Notes: generated by a model from the letters alone, not told the origin. Shown: positions 6,354-15,812, numbered from the stretch's first letter. The stretch is DNA of 64,000 nt from ZC4RG20 sp036381515 (GCA_036381515.1 DASVCR010000082.1:1-64000); one strand, 5' to 3'. A program made the numbers and translations.

Positions 6354-9209
6354 ATGAGCAGTACGGTATTCAGGCAGCAGCTGCAGTCGACCCCTTTGCA
6401 GGGCGCGAACGCGTCGTTCATCGAGGCGCTTTACGAATCGTATCTGGAGTCGCCGGACAGCGTGCCCGACGCGTGGCGGCGCTTCTTCGCGAGCATCGGT
6501 GCCGAGCGCGACGAGGTCGCACACGGCCCGATACGCGAAGCCCTCGGCCGCCGGCTCGCCACCCCCGCGGCGGCGGCGCGAGTGTCGGCACCGGCCGACG
6601 CGCCGGCCAGCGAGAAGCAGGCGGCCGTGTCGCGCCTGATCCAGGTCTACAGCCTGCGCGGGCACCAGATCGCGGATCTCGATCCGCTCGGGTTGTGGAA
6701 GCGGCATACCCCCGCGGTGCTCAAGCTCGATTTCCTCGGCATCGAGCCAGCGGATTTCGACCGCGAGTTCTACACGGGCGGTCTCGCCGGAACCGGCCAC
6801 AGCCGGATGAAGCTGCGGGACATCATCGCGCTCTTGAAGAAGATCTACTGCGGGAAGCTCGCGGCGGAGTTCGCGCACATTTCCCGGGCAAGGGAGCGTT
6901 TGTGGCTGCGCGAGCGGTTCGAGGACTGCCGCGCGCACTGGCAGATCTCGAAGCAGGAGCAGCTCGAGATCCTGCGCAGCCTGACCCGTGCCGAAGGCAT
7001 CGAGCGCTACCTCAATACGAAGTACGTCGGCCAGAAGCGCTTCTCGCTTGAGGGCGGCGAGACGCTGATTCCGATGCTCGACGATCTGATCCAGCGTTCC
7101 GGCGAGCGGGGCGTGCAGGAGATCGTGATCGGCATGGCGCACCGCGGCCGGCTCAACGTGCTCGTGAACGTCCTCGGCAAGTCCCCGCAGGAGCTCTTCT
7201 CCGAGTTCGAGGGTGCGTACGATCTCGCGACGCTGAAGGGCTCGGGCGACGTCAAGTATCACATGGGCTTCTCGGCCGACCTGCGGACGCCGGGCGGCAA
7301 CGTGCATGTCGTCGTCGCATTCAATCCGTCGCACCTCGAGATCGTCGACCCCGTCGTCGAGGGCTCCGTGCGCGCGAGGCAGGATCGGCGCGGGGATCGG
7401 CAGGGCGACGAGGTCCTGCCGGTGCTGATCCACGGCGATGCCGCCGTCGCGGGCCAGGGCGTCGTCGCCGAGACGCTGCAGCTCTCGCAGACGCGCGCGT
7501 TCTACACGGGCGGCACGATCCACATCATCGTCAACAACCAGATCGGCTTCACGACGAGCGATCCGGGCGACTGCCGCTCGACGCCGTATTGCTCGGACAT
7601 CGCGAAGATGATCGAGGCGCCGGTCTTCCACGTGAACGGCGACGATCCGGAAGCGGCGCTGGCCGCGATGCGCCTCGCGCTCGCTTACCGGCAGACGTTC
7701 CACAAAGACGTCTTCATCGATCTCGTCTGCTACCGGCGGCTCGGCCACAACGAGGCCGACGAGCCCGCGGCGACGCAGCCCGTGATGTATCAGGCGATCC
7801 GCAAGCATCCGAGCGTGCTGTCTATTTATAGCAGCAAACTCCAGGAGTTAGGCGTCGTTTCTAAGGAAGAGGTTGATGATATAGCCGATGCCTACCGGCA
7901 ATGCCTCGACGAGGGCCGGAACCCGAACGAGAACGCGCTCGGCATGCTCGGCAACCAGCACACGGTCGACTGGAGCCGTTACCAGCAGGCGGGGCTCAAC
8001 GAGTCGGTCGACACCGGCGTGCCGATGCAGGAGCTCAAGCGCCTCGCGGAGCTGATGAACCGGGTGCCGACGGACTTCGTGCTGCATCCGCGTGTGCAGC
8101 GCATCGTCGACGACCGCAAGCGGATGGCGGCCGGCGAGCTCGACGTCGACTGGGGCTTCGCCGAGAACCTCGCGTACGCGACGCTGCTCGCGGAGAATTT
8201 CCACGTGCGCCTGATCGGCCAGGACAGCCGCCGCGGCACGTTCTTCCATCGGCACGCGGCGCTTTTCAATCAGACGAACGGCGACGTGCACATTCCGCTC
8301 GCGCACATCGGCGGCGAGAATGCGTTCCTCGTCGCGGATTCGCCGTTGTCCGAGGAGGCCGTGCTCGGTTTCGAGTACGGCTACAGCACGACGTCGCCGG
8401 ACTGCCTCGTGATCTGGGAGGCGCAGTTCGGTGACTTCGCGAACGGCGCGCAGGTGCTGATCGATCAGTTCATCTCGTCAGGGGAAGCGAAATGGGGACG
8501 GCTGTCCGGCCTCACGCTGTTCCTGCCGCACGGCCACGAAGGGCAGGGGCCGGAGCACTCGTCCGCGCGTCTCGAGCGTTTCCTGCAGCTCTGCGCCGAG
8601 CACAACATGCAGGTGTGCGTGCCGTCGACGCCGGCGCAGATGTTCCATCTGCTGCGTCGTCAGATGCTGCGTCCGGTGCGAAAGCCCTTGATCGTGCTGA
8701 CGCCGAAGAGCCTCCTGCGTCACCGCTTGTCGGTCTCGTCGCTCGAGGATCTGTCGCGCGGACGTTTCCAGCCGCTGATCGGCGAGGTCGAGAAGCTCGA
8801 CGCGAAGAGCGTGCAGCGCATCGTGTTCTGCAGCGGCAAGGTCTACTACGAACTCGTCGAGATGCGCCGCGCGGAGAAGATCGAGCGGGTCGCGATCGTC
8901 CGGATCGAGGAGCTCTATCCGTTCCCGATCGAGGAGTACGCGCGCACGATCGCGCGCTATCCGAACGCGAAGGAGATCATCTGGTGCCAGGAGGAGCCGC
9001 AGAACCAGGGCGCGTGGTACCAGATCCGGCACCGCCTGCAGGAGCCTCTGACCGACGATCACCAGCTTTTCTATGCCGGGCGGCCCGGCGCCGCGGCGCC
9101 TGCGTCCGGAATCCACGCGCTCCACGTCCGCCAGCAGCAGGCGCTCGTCGCCGCCGCGCTCGCCGCCGACACGCGCGAGCGGCGGTCCACGCTGGCGAAG
9201 CGCGCTTGA
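6354..9209 (+). CDS. sucA: 2-oxoglutarate dehydrogenase E1 (SucA)
   Basis: A 951-residue thiamine-diphosphate enzyme that decarboxylates 2-oxoglutarate in the TCA cycle and passes the succinyl group to lipoyl-SucB. It has the family N-terminus (an FIEALYESYLESPDSVPDAW-like arm that binds E2), then the ThDP domain with IGMAHRGRLNVLVN and GDAAVAGQGVVAE, the FNPSHLEIVDPVVEGSVRAR block, and a C-terminal transketolase-like domain (HGHEGQGPEHSSARLERFLQ). The length is normal for the family. It leads the sucA-sucB-lpdA operon. Codons at about 7822-7885 (TCT, ATT, TAT, TTA, ATA, GTT, GAT) are clearly more AT-rich than in the rest of the gene; the frame is intact. Confidence 0.97.
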   Translation: MSSTVFRQQLQSTPLQGANASFIEALYESYLESPDSVPDAWRRFFASIGAERDEVAHGPIREALGRRLATPAAAARVSAPADAPASEKQAAVSRLIQVYSLRGHQIADLDPLGLWKRHTPAVLKLDFLGIEPADFDREFYTGGLAGTGHSRMKLRDIIALLKKIYCGKLAAEFAHISRARERLWLRERFEDCRAHWQISKQEQLEILRSLTRAEGIERYLNTKYVGQKRFSLEGGETLIPMLDDLIQRSGERGVQEIVIGMAHRGRLNVLVNVLGKSPQELFSEFEGAYDLATLKGSGDVKYHMGFSADLRTPGGNVHVVVAFNPSHLEIVDPVVEGSVRARQDRRGDRQGDEVLPVLIHGDAAVAGQGVVAETLQLSQTRAFYTGGTIHIIVNNQIGFTTSDPGDCRSTPYCSDIAKMIEAPVFHVNGDDPEAALAAMRLALAYRQTFHKDVFIDLVCYRRLGHNEADEPAATQPVMYQAIRKHPSVLSIYSSKLQELGVVSKEEVDDIADAYRQCLDEGRNPNENALGMLGNQHTVDWSRYQQAGLNESVDTGVPMQELKRLAELMNRVPTDFVLHPRVQRIVDDRKRMAAGELDVDWGFAENLAYATLLAENFHVRLIGQDSRRGTFFHRHAALFNQTNGDVHIPLAHIGGENAFLVADSPLSEEAVLGFEYGYSTTSPDCLVIWEAQFGDFANGAQVLIDQFISSGEAKWGRLSGLTLFLPHGHEGQGPEHSSARLERFLQLCAEHNMQVCVPSTPAQMFHLLRRQMLRPVRKPLIVLTPKSLLRHRLSVSSLEDLSRGRFQPLIGEVEKLDAKSVQRIVFCSGKVYYELVEMRRAEKIERVAIVRIEELYPFPIEEYARTIARYPNAKEIIWCQEEPQNQGAWYQIRHRLQEPLTDDHQLFYAGRPGAAAPASGIHALHVRQQQALVAAALAADTRERRSTLAKRA

Positions 9210-9225
9210 GCATCGAGGCCGCAAC

Positions 9226-10539
9226 GTGAGTATCGAGGTCAAGGTTCCGCAGCTTCCCGAATCCGTCGCCGATGCGACCCTGGTCAACTGGCACAAAAAG
9301 GCCGGCGACGCCGTGCGCCGTGACGAGAATCTCGTCGATCTCGAGACGGATAAGGTCGTTCTCGAGGTTCCTGCGCCAAGTGACGGAATTCTGAAAGAAA
9401 TCCGAGTGAGCGACGGCGCGACCGTCACGAGCGGGCAGGTGCTCGCCGTGCTCGAGCCGGGCGCCGTCGCCGCGGAGAGCGCCCCCGTGGAGCGGCAGGC
9501 CGAGCCCGCGGAGAAGGCACGCGTCGAGCCGGCGGCGGCCGCGCCGGCGACCACGGCCGCGCCCGCGGCAAGGGAGGCCGCGCCCGAAGCGCCGCCGGCC
9601 GGGCGCAACGGAGCGGGGCGGCAGCGTCCCGCCGAGTCGCGCGATGGGCTGCAGAAAATGGGGCCGGCCGTCCGGAAGCTCGTGGAGGAGCACGACATCG
9701 ACCCGGCCGCGATCCGCGGCTCCGGCCGCGAGGGCCGCGTGACGAAGGCGGACGTGCTCGGCTATCTCGCGAGCACGCAGCCCGCGACCACCGGGTTCGA
9801 CTACGAGGCGCGTCCGGAGGAGCGGCCTGCGGTCGGCGGGCGGCGCGAGCAGCGGGTGCCGATGACGCGTCTGCGTCGGCGCATCGCAGAGCGGCTCGTC
9901 GAGGCGCAGCGGACCGCGGCGATGTTGACCACGTTCAACGAGGTCGACATGAGCGCCGTCATGGCGATCCGCAAGCGATATCAGGACGAGTTCCAGAAGC
10001 GCCACGAGATCAAGCTCGGCTTCATGTCGTTCTTCGTGCGGGCGTCGATCGAGGCGCTGCGGCGGTTCCCGCTGGTCAACGCATCGATCGACGGCACGGA
10101 CATCGTCTACCACGAATATTTCGACATCGGCGTCGCGGTCTCGACCGACCGCGGCCTGCTCGTGCCCGTGCTGCGCAACGCGGAGAATATGAGCTTCGCG
10201 GAGATCGAGAAAACGATCGCCGATTACGCGCGCCGCGCCAATACCGGGGACATCGGTCTCGACGAGCTGACCGGAGGGACGTTCACGATCACGAACGGCG
10301 GCGTGTTCGGCTCGCTGATGTCGACGCCGATCCTGAACCCTCCGCAGAGCGGCATCCTCGGCATGCACAAGATCCAGGAACGACCGATGGTCGTCGACGG
10401 CAAGATCGAGATCCGCCCGATGATGTATCTCGCGCTGACCTACGATCACCGGATCATCGACGGCCGCGAAGCCGTGCAGTTCCTCGTGCACATCAAAGAG
10501 TCGCTGGAAGACCCGGCGCGACTGATCCTGCAACTCTAG
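9226..10539 (+). CDS. sucB: Dihydrolipoyl succinyltransferase E2 (SucB)
   Basis: A 437-residue E2 core of the 2-oxoglutarate dehydrogenase complex. Domains in order: one lipoyl domain (residues 2-77, lipoylated lysine 43 in ETDKVV), an Ala/Pro/Glu-rich linker, a peripheral-subunit-binding domain (GPAVRKLVEEHDIDPAAIRG), and the catalytic domain with the active-site histidine and aspartate in YDHRIIDGREAV. The GTG start 17 bases after sucA gives the canonical N-terminus; the upstream frame extension overlaps sucA and is rejected. Residues 38-62 around the lipoyl lysine use unusually AT-rich codons (GAT, GTT, CCT, CCA, AGT, ATT, AAA). Confidence 0.96.
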   Translation: MSIEVKVPQLPESVADATLVNWHKKAGDAVRRDENLVDLETDKVVLEVPAPSDGILKEIRVSDGATVTSGQVLAVLEPGAVAAESAPVERQAEPAEKARVEPAAAAPATTAAPAAREAAPEAPPAGRNGAGRQRPAESRDGLQKMGPAVRKLVEEHDIDPAAIRGSGREGRVTKADVLGYLASTQPATTGFDYEARPEERPAVGGRREQRVPMTRLRRRIAERLVEAQRTAAMLTTFNEVDMSAVMAIRKRYQDEFQKRHEIKLGFMSFFVRASIEALRRFPLVNASIDGTDIVYHEYFDIGVAVSTDRGLLVPVLRNAENMSFAEIEKTIADYARRANTGDIGLDELTGGTFTITNGGVFGSLMSTPILNPPQSGILGMHKIQERPMVVDGKIEIRPMMYLALTYDHRIIDGREAVQFLVHIKESLEDPARLILQL

Positions 10540-10546
10540 GGGCGAG

Positions 10547-11974
10547 ATGGCGAACAACAACTTCGACGTCGTCGTGATCGGCGGCGGACCGGCCGGCTAT
10601 CCTGCGGCGATACGAGCGGCTCAACTCGGTCTCAAAACGGCATGCGTCGACGAATGGACGACGCCCGACGGCGGCCGCCCGTTCGGCGGCACGTGCCTGA
10701 ACGTCGGCTGCATCCCGTCGAAGGCGCTGCTCGAGTCGTCCGAGCTCTATCACCGCGCGCAGTCGGAGTTCGCCGCGCACGGCATCTCCGTCGGCTCGCT
10801 CTCCGTCGACGTCGGCAAGATGCTCGAGCGCAAGCGCACGATCGTGAAGCAGCTGACGTCCGGCATCGAGGCGTTGTTCAAGTCCGCCGGCGTCACGGCG
10901 ATCAAGGGCCACGGGCGTCTGCTCGAGGGCCGGCGCGTCGAGGTCGACGGCGCGGACGGCAAGCAGGTGCTCGACGCGCAGCACGTCGTGATCGCGACCG
11001 GGTCCGTGCCGATCGAGCTTCCGGTCGCCAAGTTCGACGGCGAGCGGATCGTCGACTCGAGCGGCGCGCTCGAGTTCACCGAGGTGCCGAAGCGCCTCGG
11101 CGTCATCGGCGCGGGCGTGATCGGCCTCGAGCTCGGCAGCGTGTGGCGGCGCCTCGGCTCCGAGGTCGTCCTGCTCGAGGCGCTCGACACCTTTTTATAC
11201 ATGGTCGATCAGCAGGTCGCGGCCGAGGCACTGAAGCAGTTCAAGCGTCAGGGGCTCGACGTGCGGCTCGGCGCGAAGGTCACGGCAGCGGAGCGCTCGG
11301 CGAAGGGCGTCAAGGTGCGCTACGAGCGCGGCGGCGGCGTCGAGGAGATCGAAGTCGACAAGCTGATCGTCTGCGTCGGCCGGCGCCCGTACACGGAGGG
11401 CCTGCTCGGACCGGGCACCGGCGTCGACCTGGACGAGCGCGGCTTCGTGAAGGTCGACGACAGCTGCCGGACGACCGCGCAGAACGTCTGGGCCGTCGGC
11501 GACGTCGTCCGCGGACCGATGCTCGCGCACAAGGGAACCGAGGAAGGCGTGATGGTCGCGGAGCTGATCGCGGGTCACGCGGCCGAGGTCAACTACAGGA
11601 CGATACCGTCCGTGATCTACACCGCGCCCGAGATCGCGTGTGTCGGCATGACCGAGGAGCAGGCAAAACAGAACGGGCGCAAGTACAAGGTCGGGACCTT
11701 TCCGTTCTCGATCAACGGTCGCGCGAAGGCGCTGCAGCAGACGGCGGGCTTCGTGAAGATCGTCGCGGACGCCGAGTACGACGACGTGCTCGGTGTTCAT
11801 ATCATCGGCCCGATGGCCGGCGAGCTGATCGCGGAGGCGGTCGTCGCGATGGAATTTTCTGCTTCCGCCGAGGACTTACAGCGCACAGTTCATGCTCATC
11901 CTACATTGAGCGAGGCGCTGCACGAGGCGGCGCTGGGCGCCGACAAGCGCGCGATCCACGCGCTGAACCGCTGA
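10547..11974 (+). CDS. lpdA: Dihydrolipoyl dehydrogenase E3 (LpdA)
   Basis: A 475-residue FAD flavoprotein that reoxidises dihydrolipoamide using NAD+. It shows the N-terminal FAD motif GGGPAGYPAA, the redox disulfide GGTCLNVGCIPSK (Cys50 and Cys55), the NAD-binding GAGVIGLELG, and the C-terminal dimer/acid-base motif HAHPTLSEA. It is eight bases from sucB with an AGGGGCGAG ribosome binding site, so it is the E3 of this operon and may also serve pyruvate dehydrogenase. Two short stretches, at about 11187-11210 and 11848-11912, use AT-rich codons; the second spans the conserved HAHPTLSE motif. Confidence 0.96.
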   Translation: MANNNFDVVVIGGGPAGYPAAIRAAQLGLKTACVDEWTTPDGGRPFGGTCLNVGCIPSKALLESSELYHRAQSEFAAHGISVGSLSVDVGKMLERKRTIVKQLTSGIEALFKSAGVTAIKGHGRLLEGRRVEVDGADGKQVLDAQHVVIATGSVPIELPVAKFDGERIVDSSGALEFTEVPKRLGVIGAGVIGLELGSVWRRLGSEVVLLEALDTFLYMVDQQVAAEALKQFKRQGLDVRLGAKVTAAERSAKGVKVRYERGGGVEEIEVDKLIVCVGRRPYTEGLLGPGTGVDLDERGFVKVDDSCRTTAQNVWAVGDVVRGPMLAHKGTEEGVMVAELIAGHAAEVNYRTIPSVIYTAPEIACVGMTEEQAKQNGRKYKVGTFPFSINGRAKALQQTAGFVKIVADAEYDDVLGVHIIGPMAGELIAEAVVAMEFSASAEDLQRTVHAHPTLSEALHEAALGADKRAIHALNR

Positions 11975-11986
11975 CGGCTTCGGGAG

Positions 11987-12013
11987 CTCGAGGCGGCGAA
12001 GATCCGCCTCGAG
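11987..12013 (+). terminator. Strong hairpin after lpdA, no T tract
   Basis: A 10-bp perfect inverted repeat (CTCGAGGCGG / CCGCCTCGAG) with a 7-base loop, starting 13 bases after the lpdA stop. It lacks a run of T, so it may act as a 3' mRNA-stabilising hairpin or as part of a Rho-dependent end rather than as a true intrinsic terminator. Confidence 0.45.
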
Positions 12014-12044
12014 CGTGTGGCCCGTGCGACCCGAGCGCGCCGTC

Positions 12045-12133
12045 GGACATCGGCTTTCCGCGATAGTCCGAACATCGCATCCTTGCGGCTCGTCCTCGAC
12101 GCTCGTCGACGACGTCGGGCGAAGCCGATGTCC
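12045..12133. repeat. 12-bp perfect inverted repeat with structured interior
   Basis: GGACATCGGCTT (12045-12056) is exactly inverted as AAGCCGATGTCC (12122-12133), enclosing 65 bases that hold further short self-complementary runs (around CGACGCTCGTCGACGACGTCG). It lies in the 464-base gap between lpdA and yebC, where no gene is supported. It could be a degraded repeat element or a folded untranslated region. Confidence 0.5.
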
Positions 12134-12201
12134 CGAAGGCGCACCGTGCGCGGTATTGCCGGTGCTCGCGAGCTTCCCTCGTCGATCGTCGCGCAGTCGA
12201 A

Positions 12202-12228
12202 CGAAATTGGTGTCTGACACCATTTTCG
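12202..12228. repeat. GGTGTCTGACACC palindromic repeat unit
   Basis: A near-perfect 27-base palindrome centred on GGTGTCTGACACC, with CGAAATT and ATTTTCG flanks. The core GTCTGACACC recurs at 55641 and 55737 within the large repeat array, so this is probably an isolated member of the same dispersed family. The gap from 11975 to 12438 contains this, the 12-bp inverted repeat, the lpdA hairpin and no credible gene. Confidence 0.6.
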
Positions 12229-12438
12229 TGCGCGCGAAGCGTGTCGCGCCGCCGGCGGCAATGCCGGTATGATAGGCGCCGGCAAAGCCGGGAGGCTTCG
12301 CCGTTGGGTTTTCGGAGTTCGAGCAAATAGGGCGGGAGCGGCGGCCGTGCGGTCGGCCGCCGGGCGATCGTGGGGGCAAGTGTCGCCGGGCACGCCGCCC
12401 TGCTATAGCCGACGCAGCGGAACGCTGGGAGCAGTGAC

Positions 12439-13185
12439 ATGGCCGGTCACAGCAAATGGGCGAACATCAGGTTCAGAAAAGGCGCGCAGGACGCGAAGCG
12501 CGGCAAGATCTTCACGAAGCTGATCCGCGAGATCACGATCGCAGCCCGCACCGGTGGCGGTGATCCCGCGTCGAATCCGCGGCTTCGCCTCGCGATCGAG
12601 AAGGCGAAGGCGCAGAGCATGCCGAAGGAGAACATGGAGCGCGCGATCAAGCGCGGCACCGGCGAGCTCGAAGGCGCGAGCTACGAGGAAGCGCGCTACG
12701 AAGGCTACGGCCCGGGCGGCGTCGCGGTCATGGTCGACTGCCTCACCGACAACCGCAACCGCACGGTCGCGGACGTCCGTCACGCGTTCTCGAAATACGG
12801 CGGCAATCTCGGCGCCGACGGCTCCGTCGCGTATCTGTTCTCGCAGGTCGGCGAGCTTTCGTACGCGCCGGGCAGCGACGAGGACCGCATCATGGAGGCC
12901 GCGATCGAGGCCGGCGCGTCCGATGTCGTGACGAACGACGACGGCTCGATCGACGTGCTGACGGCACCCGAGGACTACGAGCGCGTGCACGAGGCGATGA
13001 AAAGCGCCGGGCTCGAGCCCGAGAACGCCGAGATCACGATGCGCGCGTCGACGAAGGTCCGGGTAGAGGGCGCTCAGGCCGAGTCGCTCCTCAAGCTGCT
13101 CGACGTGCTCGAGGAGCTCGACGACGTGCAGAACGTCTACACGAATGCCGACATCCCCGAGACACTGCTGGAGGAAACGGCGTAG
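12439..13185 (+). CDS. yebC: YebC/PmpR-family regulatory protein
   Basis: A 248-residue protein with the invariant family start MAGHSKWANI and the continuation KGAQDAKRGKIFTKLIREI. Family members are three-domain proteins reported to act as transcriptional regulators or, more recently, as ribosome-associated factors that ease translation of proline stretches. The length is standard. GGGAG lies upstream of the ATG. It is the first gene of the yebC-ruvCAB block, a common proteobacterial arrangement; the gap to ruvC is about 43 bases. Confidence 0.95.
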   Translation: MAGHSKWANIRFRKGAQDAKRGKIFTKLIREITIAARTGGGDPASNPRLRLAIEKAKAQSMPKENMERAIKRGTGELEGASYEEARYEGYGPGGVAVMVDCLTDNRNRTVADVRHAFSKYGGNLGADGSVAYLFSQVGELSYAPGSDEDRIMEAAIEAGASDVVTNDDGSIDVLTAPEDYERVHEAMKSAGLEPENAEITMRASTKVRVEGAQAESLLKLLDVLEELDDVQNVYTNADIPETLLEETA

Positions 13186-13228
13186 TGCGGCCGGGCGCGC
13201 TTCCCCCTTTCTGCCGAGCTGCAGGGCC

Positions 13229-13738
13229 GTGACCGACGCCGTGCGCATCCTCGGTATCGATCCGGGCTCGCAGGTCACCGGCTTCGGCATCGTCGATGCG
13301 TTCGGCGGACACGCGCGGGCCGTCGAGTGGGGGAGCATCAGGACCTCCGGCGAGCACAGCGAGCGTCTGCGGCGGATCTTCGAGGAGGTCGGCCGCATCA
13401 TCGCGACGCATGCGCCGGCGGAGATCGCGATCGAGAGCGTCTTCGTCCACCGCAATGCCGACAGCGCTCTCAAGCTCGGCCAGGCGCGCGCGGCCGCGCT
13501 CTGCGCGACCTTCCGCGCGCGTTTGCCGATCTACGAGTATTCGCCGAGGCACATCAAGAAGGCGGTTGCCGGCTCGGGCGGCGCCGAGAAGCTTCAGGTG
13601 CAGCGGATGGTGAAGATCCTGCTCGGGCTCAGCGAGGCGCCGCAGCCCGACGCGGCCGATGCGCTCGCGGCCGCGCTCTGTCACGCGCATTCGCGCATCG
13701 CGCGGTCGGCGCTGATCAAGGCGGCGGGGGCGACGTGA
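13229..13738 (+). CDS. ruvC: Holliday junction endonuclease RuvC
   Basis: A 169-residue endonuclease that resolves Holliday junctions with RuvAB during recombination. The RNase H-like fold is shown by ILGIDPGSQVTGFGIVD (first catalytic Asp), the IAIESVFVHRN strand with its catalytic Glu, and the C-terminal QPDAADALAAALCHAH with catalytic Asp. The GTG at 13229 was chosen; a GTG at 13241 would also give a normal N-terminus. The stop overlaps the ruvA GTG by four bases (GTGA), so the two are coupled. Confidence 0.95.
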   Translation: MTDAVRILGIDPGSQVTGFGIVDAFGGHARAVEWGSIRTSGEHSERLRRIFEEVGRIIATHAPAEIAIESVFVHRNADSALKLGQARAAALCATFRARLPIYEYSPRHIKKAVAGSGGAEKLQVQRMVKILLGLSEAPQPDAADALAAALCHAHSRIARSALIKAAGAT

Positions 13739-14334
13739 TCGGCTTCCTCAAGGGCACGCTCGTCAGCAAGCGGCCCCCGTCGTTGACGATCGAAGTGGGC
13801 GGCGTCGGCTACGAGGTGGACGCGCCGATGTCGACGTTCTACAGGCTGCCGGAGGTCGGACAACCGCTGACGCTCGTCACGCACCTTGCGGTCCGCGAGG
13901 ACGCGCACGTGCTGTACGGGTTCTTCACCGAGAGCGAGCGCGCGCTATTCCGCAGCCTCTTGAAGGTCACCGGCGTCGGTGCGCGGATCGCGCTCGGCGT
14001 GTTGTCCGGGATGAGCGTCGACGCGTTTTACCAGTGCGTCCGCGAGAAGAACGTCGCGAGCCTGACGAGATTGCCGGGCGTCGGCCGCAAGACCGCCGAG
14101 CGCCTCGTGCTCGAGATGACCGACCGTATTCCGGAGAAGGCGGACGGTGCAGACGTCGTCGCCGCGGGCGCGTCGGCGCCGGTCAGCGAGGCGCACGATG
14201 CGCTGCTCGCGCTCGGCTACAAGCCGGCCGAAGCGGAGCGCATGCTGAAGGGCCTCGACGCCGAGCGCCTCACGACCGAGGAGCTGATCCGCGAGGCGCT
14301 GAGGCGCGTGCACCTCAACGGGGGACGGGCGTGA
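13735..14334 (+). CDS. ruvA: Holliday junction branch migration subunit RuvA
   Basis: A 199-residue protein that binds the four-way junction as a tetramer and loads the RuvB motor. It begins VIGFLKGTLVSK (GTG start), then the OB fold, two helix-hairpin-helix motifs (LLKVTGVGARIALGVLSG and LTRLPGVGRKTAERLVLEM), and after a flexible linker the small C-terminal RuvB-binding domain (DALLALGYKPAEAERML). It overlaps ruvC and ruvB by four bases each. Confidence 0.95.
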   Translation: MIGFLKGTLVSKRPPSLTIEVGGVGYEVDAPMSTFYRLPEVGQPLTLVTHLAVREDAHVLYGFFTESERALFRSLLKVTGVGARIALGVLSGMSVDAFYQCVREKNVASLTRLPGVGRKTAERLVLEMTDRIPEKADGADVVAAGASAPVSEAHDALLALGYKPAEAERMLKGLDAERLTTEELIREALRRVHLNGGRA

Positions 14335-15365
14335 TCGAAGGGCCGAGAGTCGTGACGGCGGCCGCGTCGCGCGACGACGAGGCCTTCGATCGCGCCGTGC
14401 GTCCGCGCCGGCTCGCCGACTACGTGGGCCAGCCGCGCGTCAAAGAGCAGATGACGATCTTCATCACGGCCGCGCGCCAGCGCGGAGAGGCGCTCGACCA
14501 CACGCTGCTCTTCGGGCCGCCCGGCCTCGGCAAGACGACGCTTGCCCACATCATCGCGCACGAGCTCGGCGTGAACCTGAAGCAGACGTCGGGACCGGTG
14601 CTCGAGCGTCCCGGCGATCTCGCGGCGCTCCTGACGAACCTCGAGCCGCACGACGTGCTGTTCGTCGACGAGATCCATCGCTTGAGCCCGGTCGTCGAGG
14701 AGGTCCTGTATCCCGCGCTCGAGGATTTCCAGCTCGACATCATGATCGGCGAAGGCCCGGCCGCGCGCTCGATCAAGATCGATCTGCCGCCGTTCACGCT
14801 GGTCGGCGCGACGACGCGTGCGGGTCTCCTGACCTCGCCGCTGCGCGACAGGTTCGGCATCACGCAGCACCTCGATTTCTACGGCATCGACGAGCTCGCC
14901 CAGATCGCGACGCGCACGGCCGGCATCCTCGACCTGCCGATCGACACGGGCGGCGCGCGCGAGATCGCGGCGCGCTCACGAGGCACGGCCCGGATTACGA
15001 ACCGGCTCGTCAGGCGCGTGCGCGACTACGCGCAGGTCAAGGCGGACGGCAACGTCGATGCGGCCGTCGCGAAGGCCGCGATGGACATGCTCGAGGTCGA
15101 TCCGCACGGGCTCGACGCGATGGACAGGAAACTCCTGCTGACGATCATCGAGCGCTTCGACGGCGGGCCGGTCGGCATCGAGAGTCTCGCCGTCGCGATC
15201 GGCGAGGAGCGGGGCACGATCGAGGACGTCGTCGAGCCGTATCTGATCCAGGCGGGCTTCCTGCAGCGCACCGCGCGCGGGCGGATCGCGACGAAGACGG
15301 CCTATCGCCATTTCGGTCTGCGTCCGCCGCCGTCGGGGCCCCAGACCGGCGGTCTCTTCGAATGA
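14331..15365 (+). CDS. ruvB: Holliday junction helicase motor RuvB
   Basis: A 344-residue AAA+ ATPase that drives branch migration with RuvA. It shows Walker A FGPPGLGKTT (residues 61-70), Walker B FVDEIHRL, the sensor/arginine-finger region GATTRAGLLTSPLRDRFG, and a C-terminal winged helix (GTIEDVVEPYLIQAGFLQRT). The GTG start overlaps the ruvA stop. The open frame extending to 14034 lies inside ruvA and is rejected. Confidence 0.96.
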   Translation: MIEGPRVVTAAASRDDEAFDRAVRPRRLADYVGQPRVKEQMTIFITAARQRGEALDHTLLFGPPGLGKTTLAHIIAHELGVNLKQTSGPVLERPGDLAALLTNLEPHDVLFVDEIHRLSPVVEEVLYPALEDFQLDIMIGEGPAARSIKIDLPPFTLVGATTRAGLLTSPLRDRFGITQHLDFYGIDELAQIATRTAGILDLPIDTGGAREIAARSRGTARITNRLVRRVRDYAQVKADGNVDAAVAKAAMDMLEVDPHGLDAMDRKLLLTIIERFDGGPVGIESLAVAIGEERGTIEDVVEPYLIQAGFLQRTARGRIATKTAYRHFGLRPPPSGPQTGGLFE

Positions 15366-15408
15366 ACTGTTTCGGGTCTCGAGTCTCTTAAGAGCTGGCA
15401 GCATCCGC

Positions 15409-15812
15409 ATGGGGGATCTGAGTTGGCCGGTCAGGGTTTACCTCGAGGACACGGACGCGCAAGGCGTCGTGTACAACGCGAGCTACTTCCGGTTCATGGA
15501 GCGGGCGCGCACCGAGTGGCTCCGAGCGCACGGTGCGGAGCACGACGAGCTGCGCGTCCGCTACGGGATCTTCCTCGTGCTTGCGGCGGTCGAAGCGAAA
15601 TTCCATGCGCCGGCGCGGCTCGGCGACATGTTGCACGTCGGCGCCAGAGTATCGAAGCTGCGCGGCGCGCGGGTCGTGTTCACACACGAGATCAGGCGTC
15701 ACGCCGAGGACGGGGAATTGGTTTGTCGCGCAACGGCCGAGGTCGCGTGCATGGATGCCGAGCGCGGCGGGCCGCGGCGACTGCCGGCCGAGCTGCTGAG
15801 TGAGTGGGAGCG

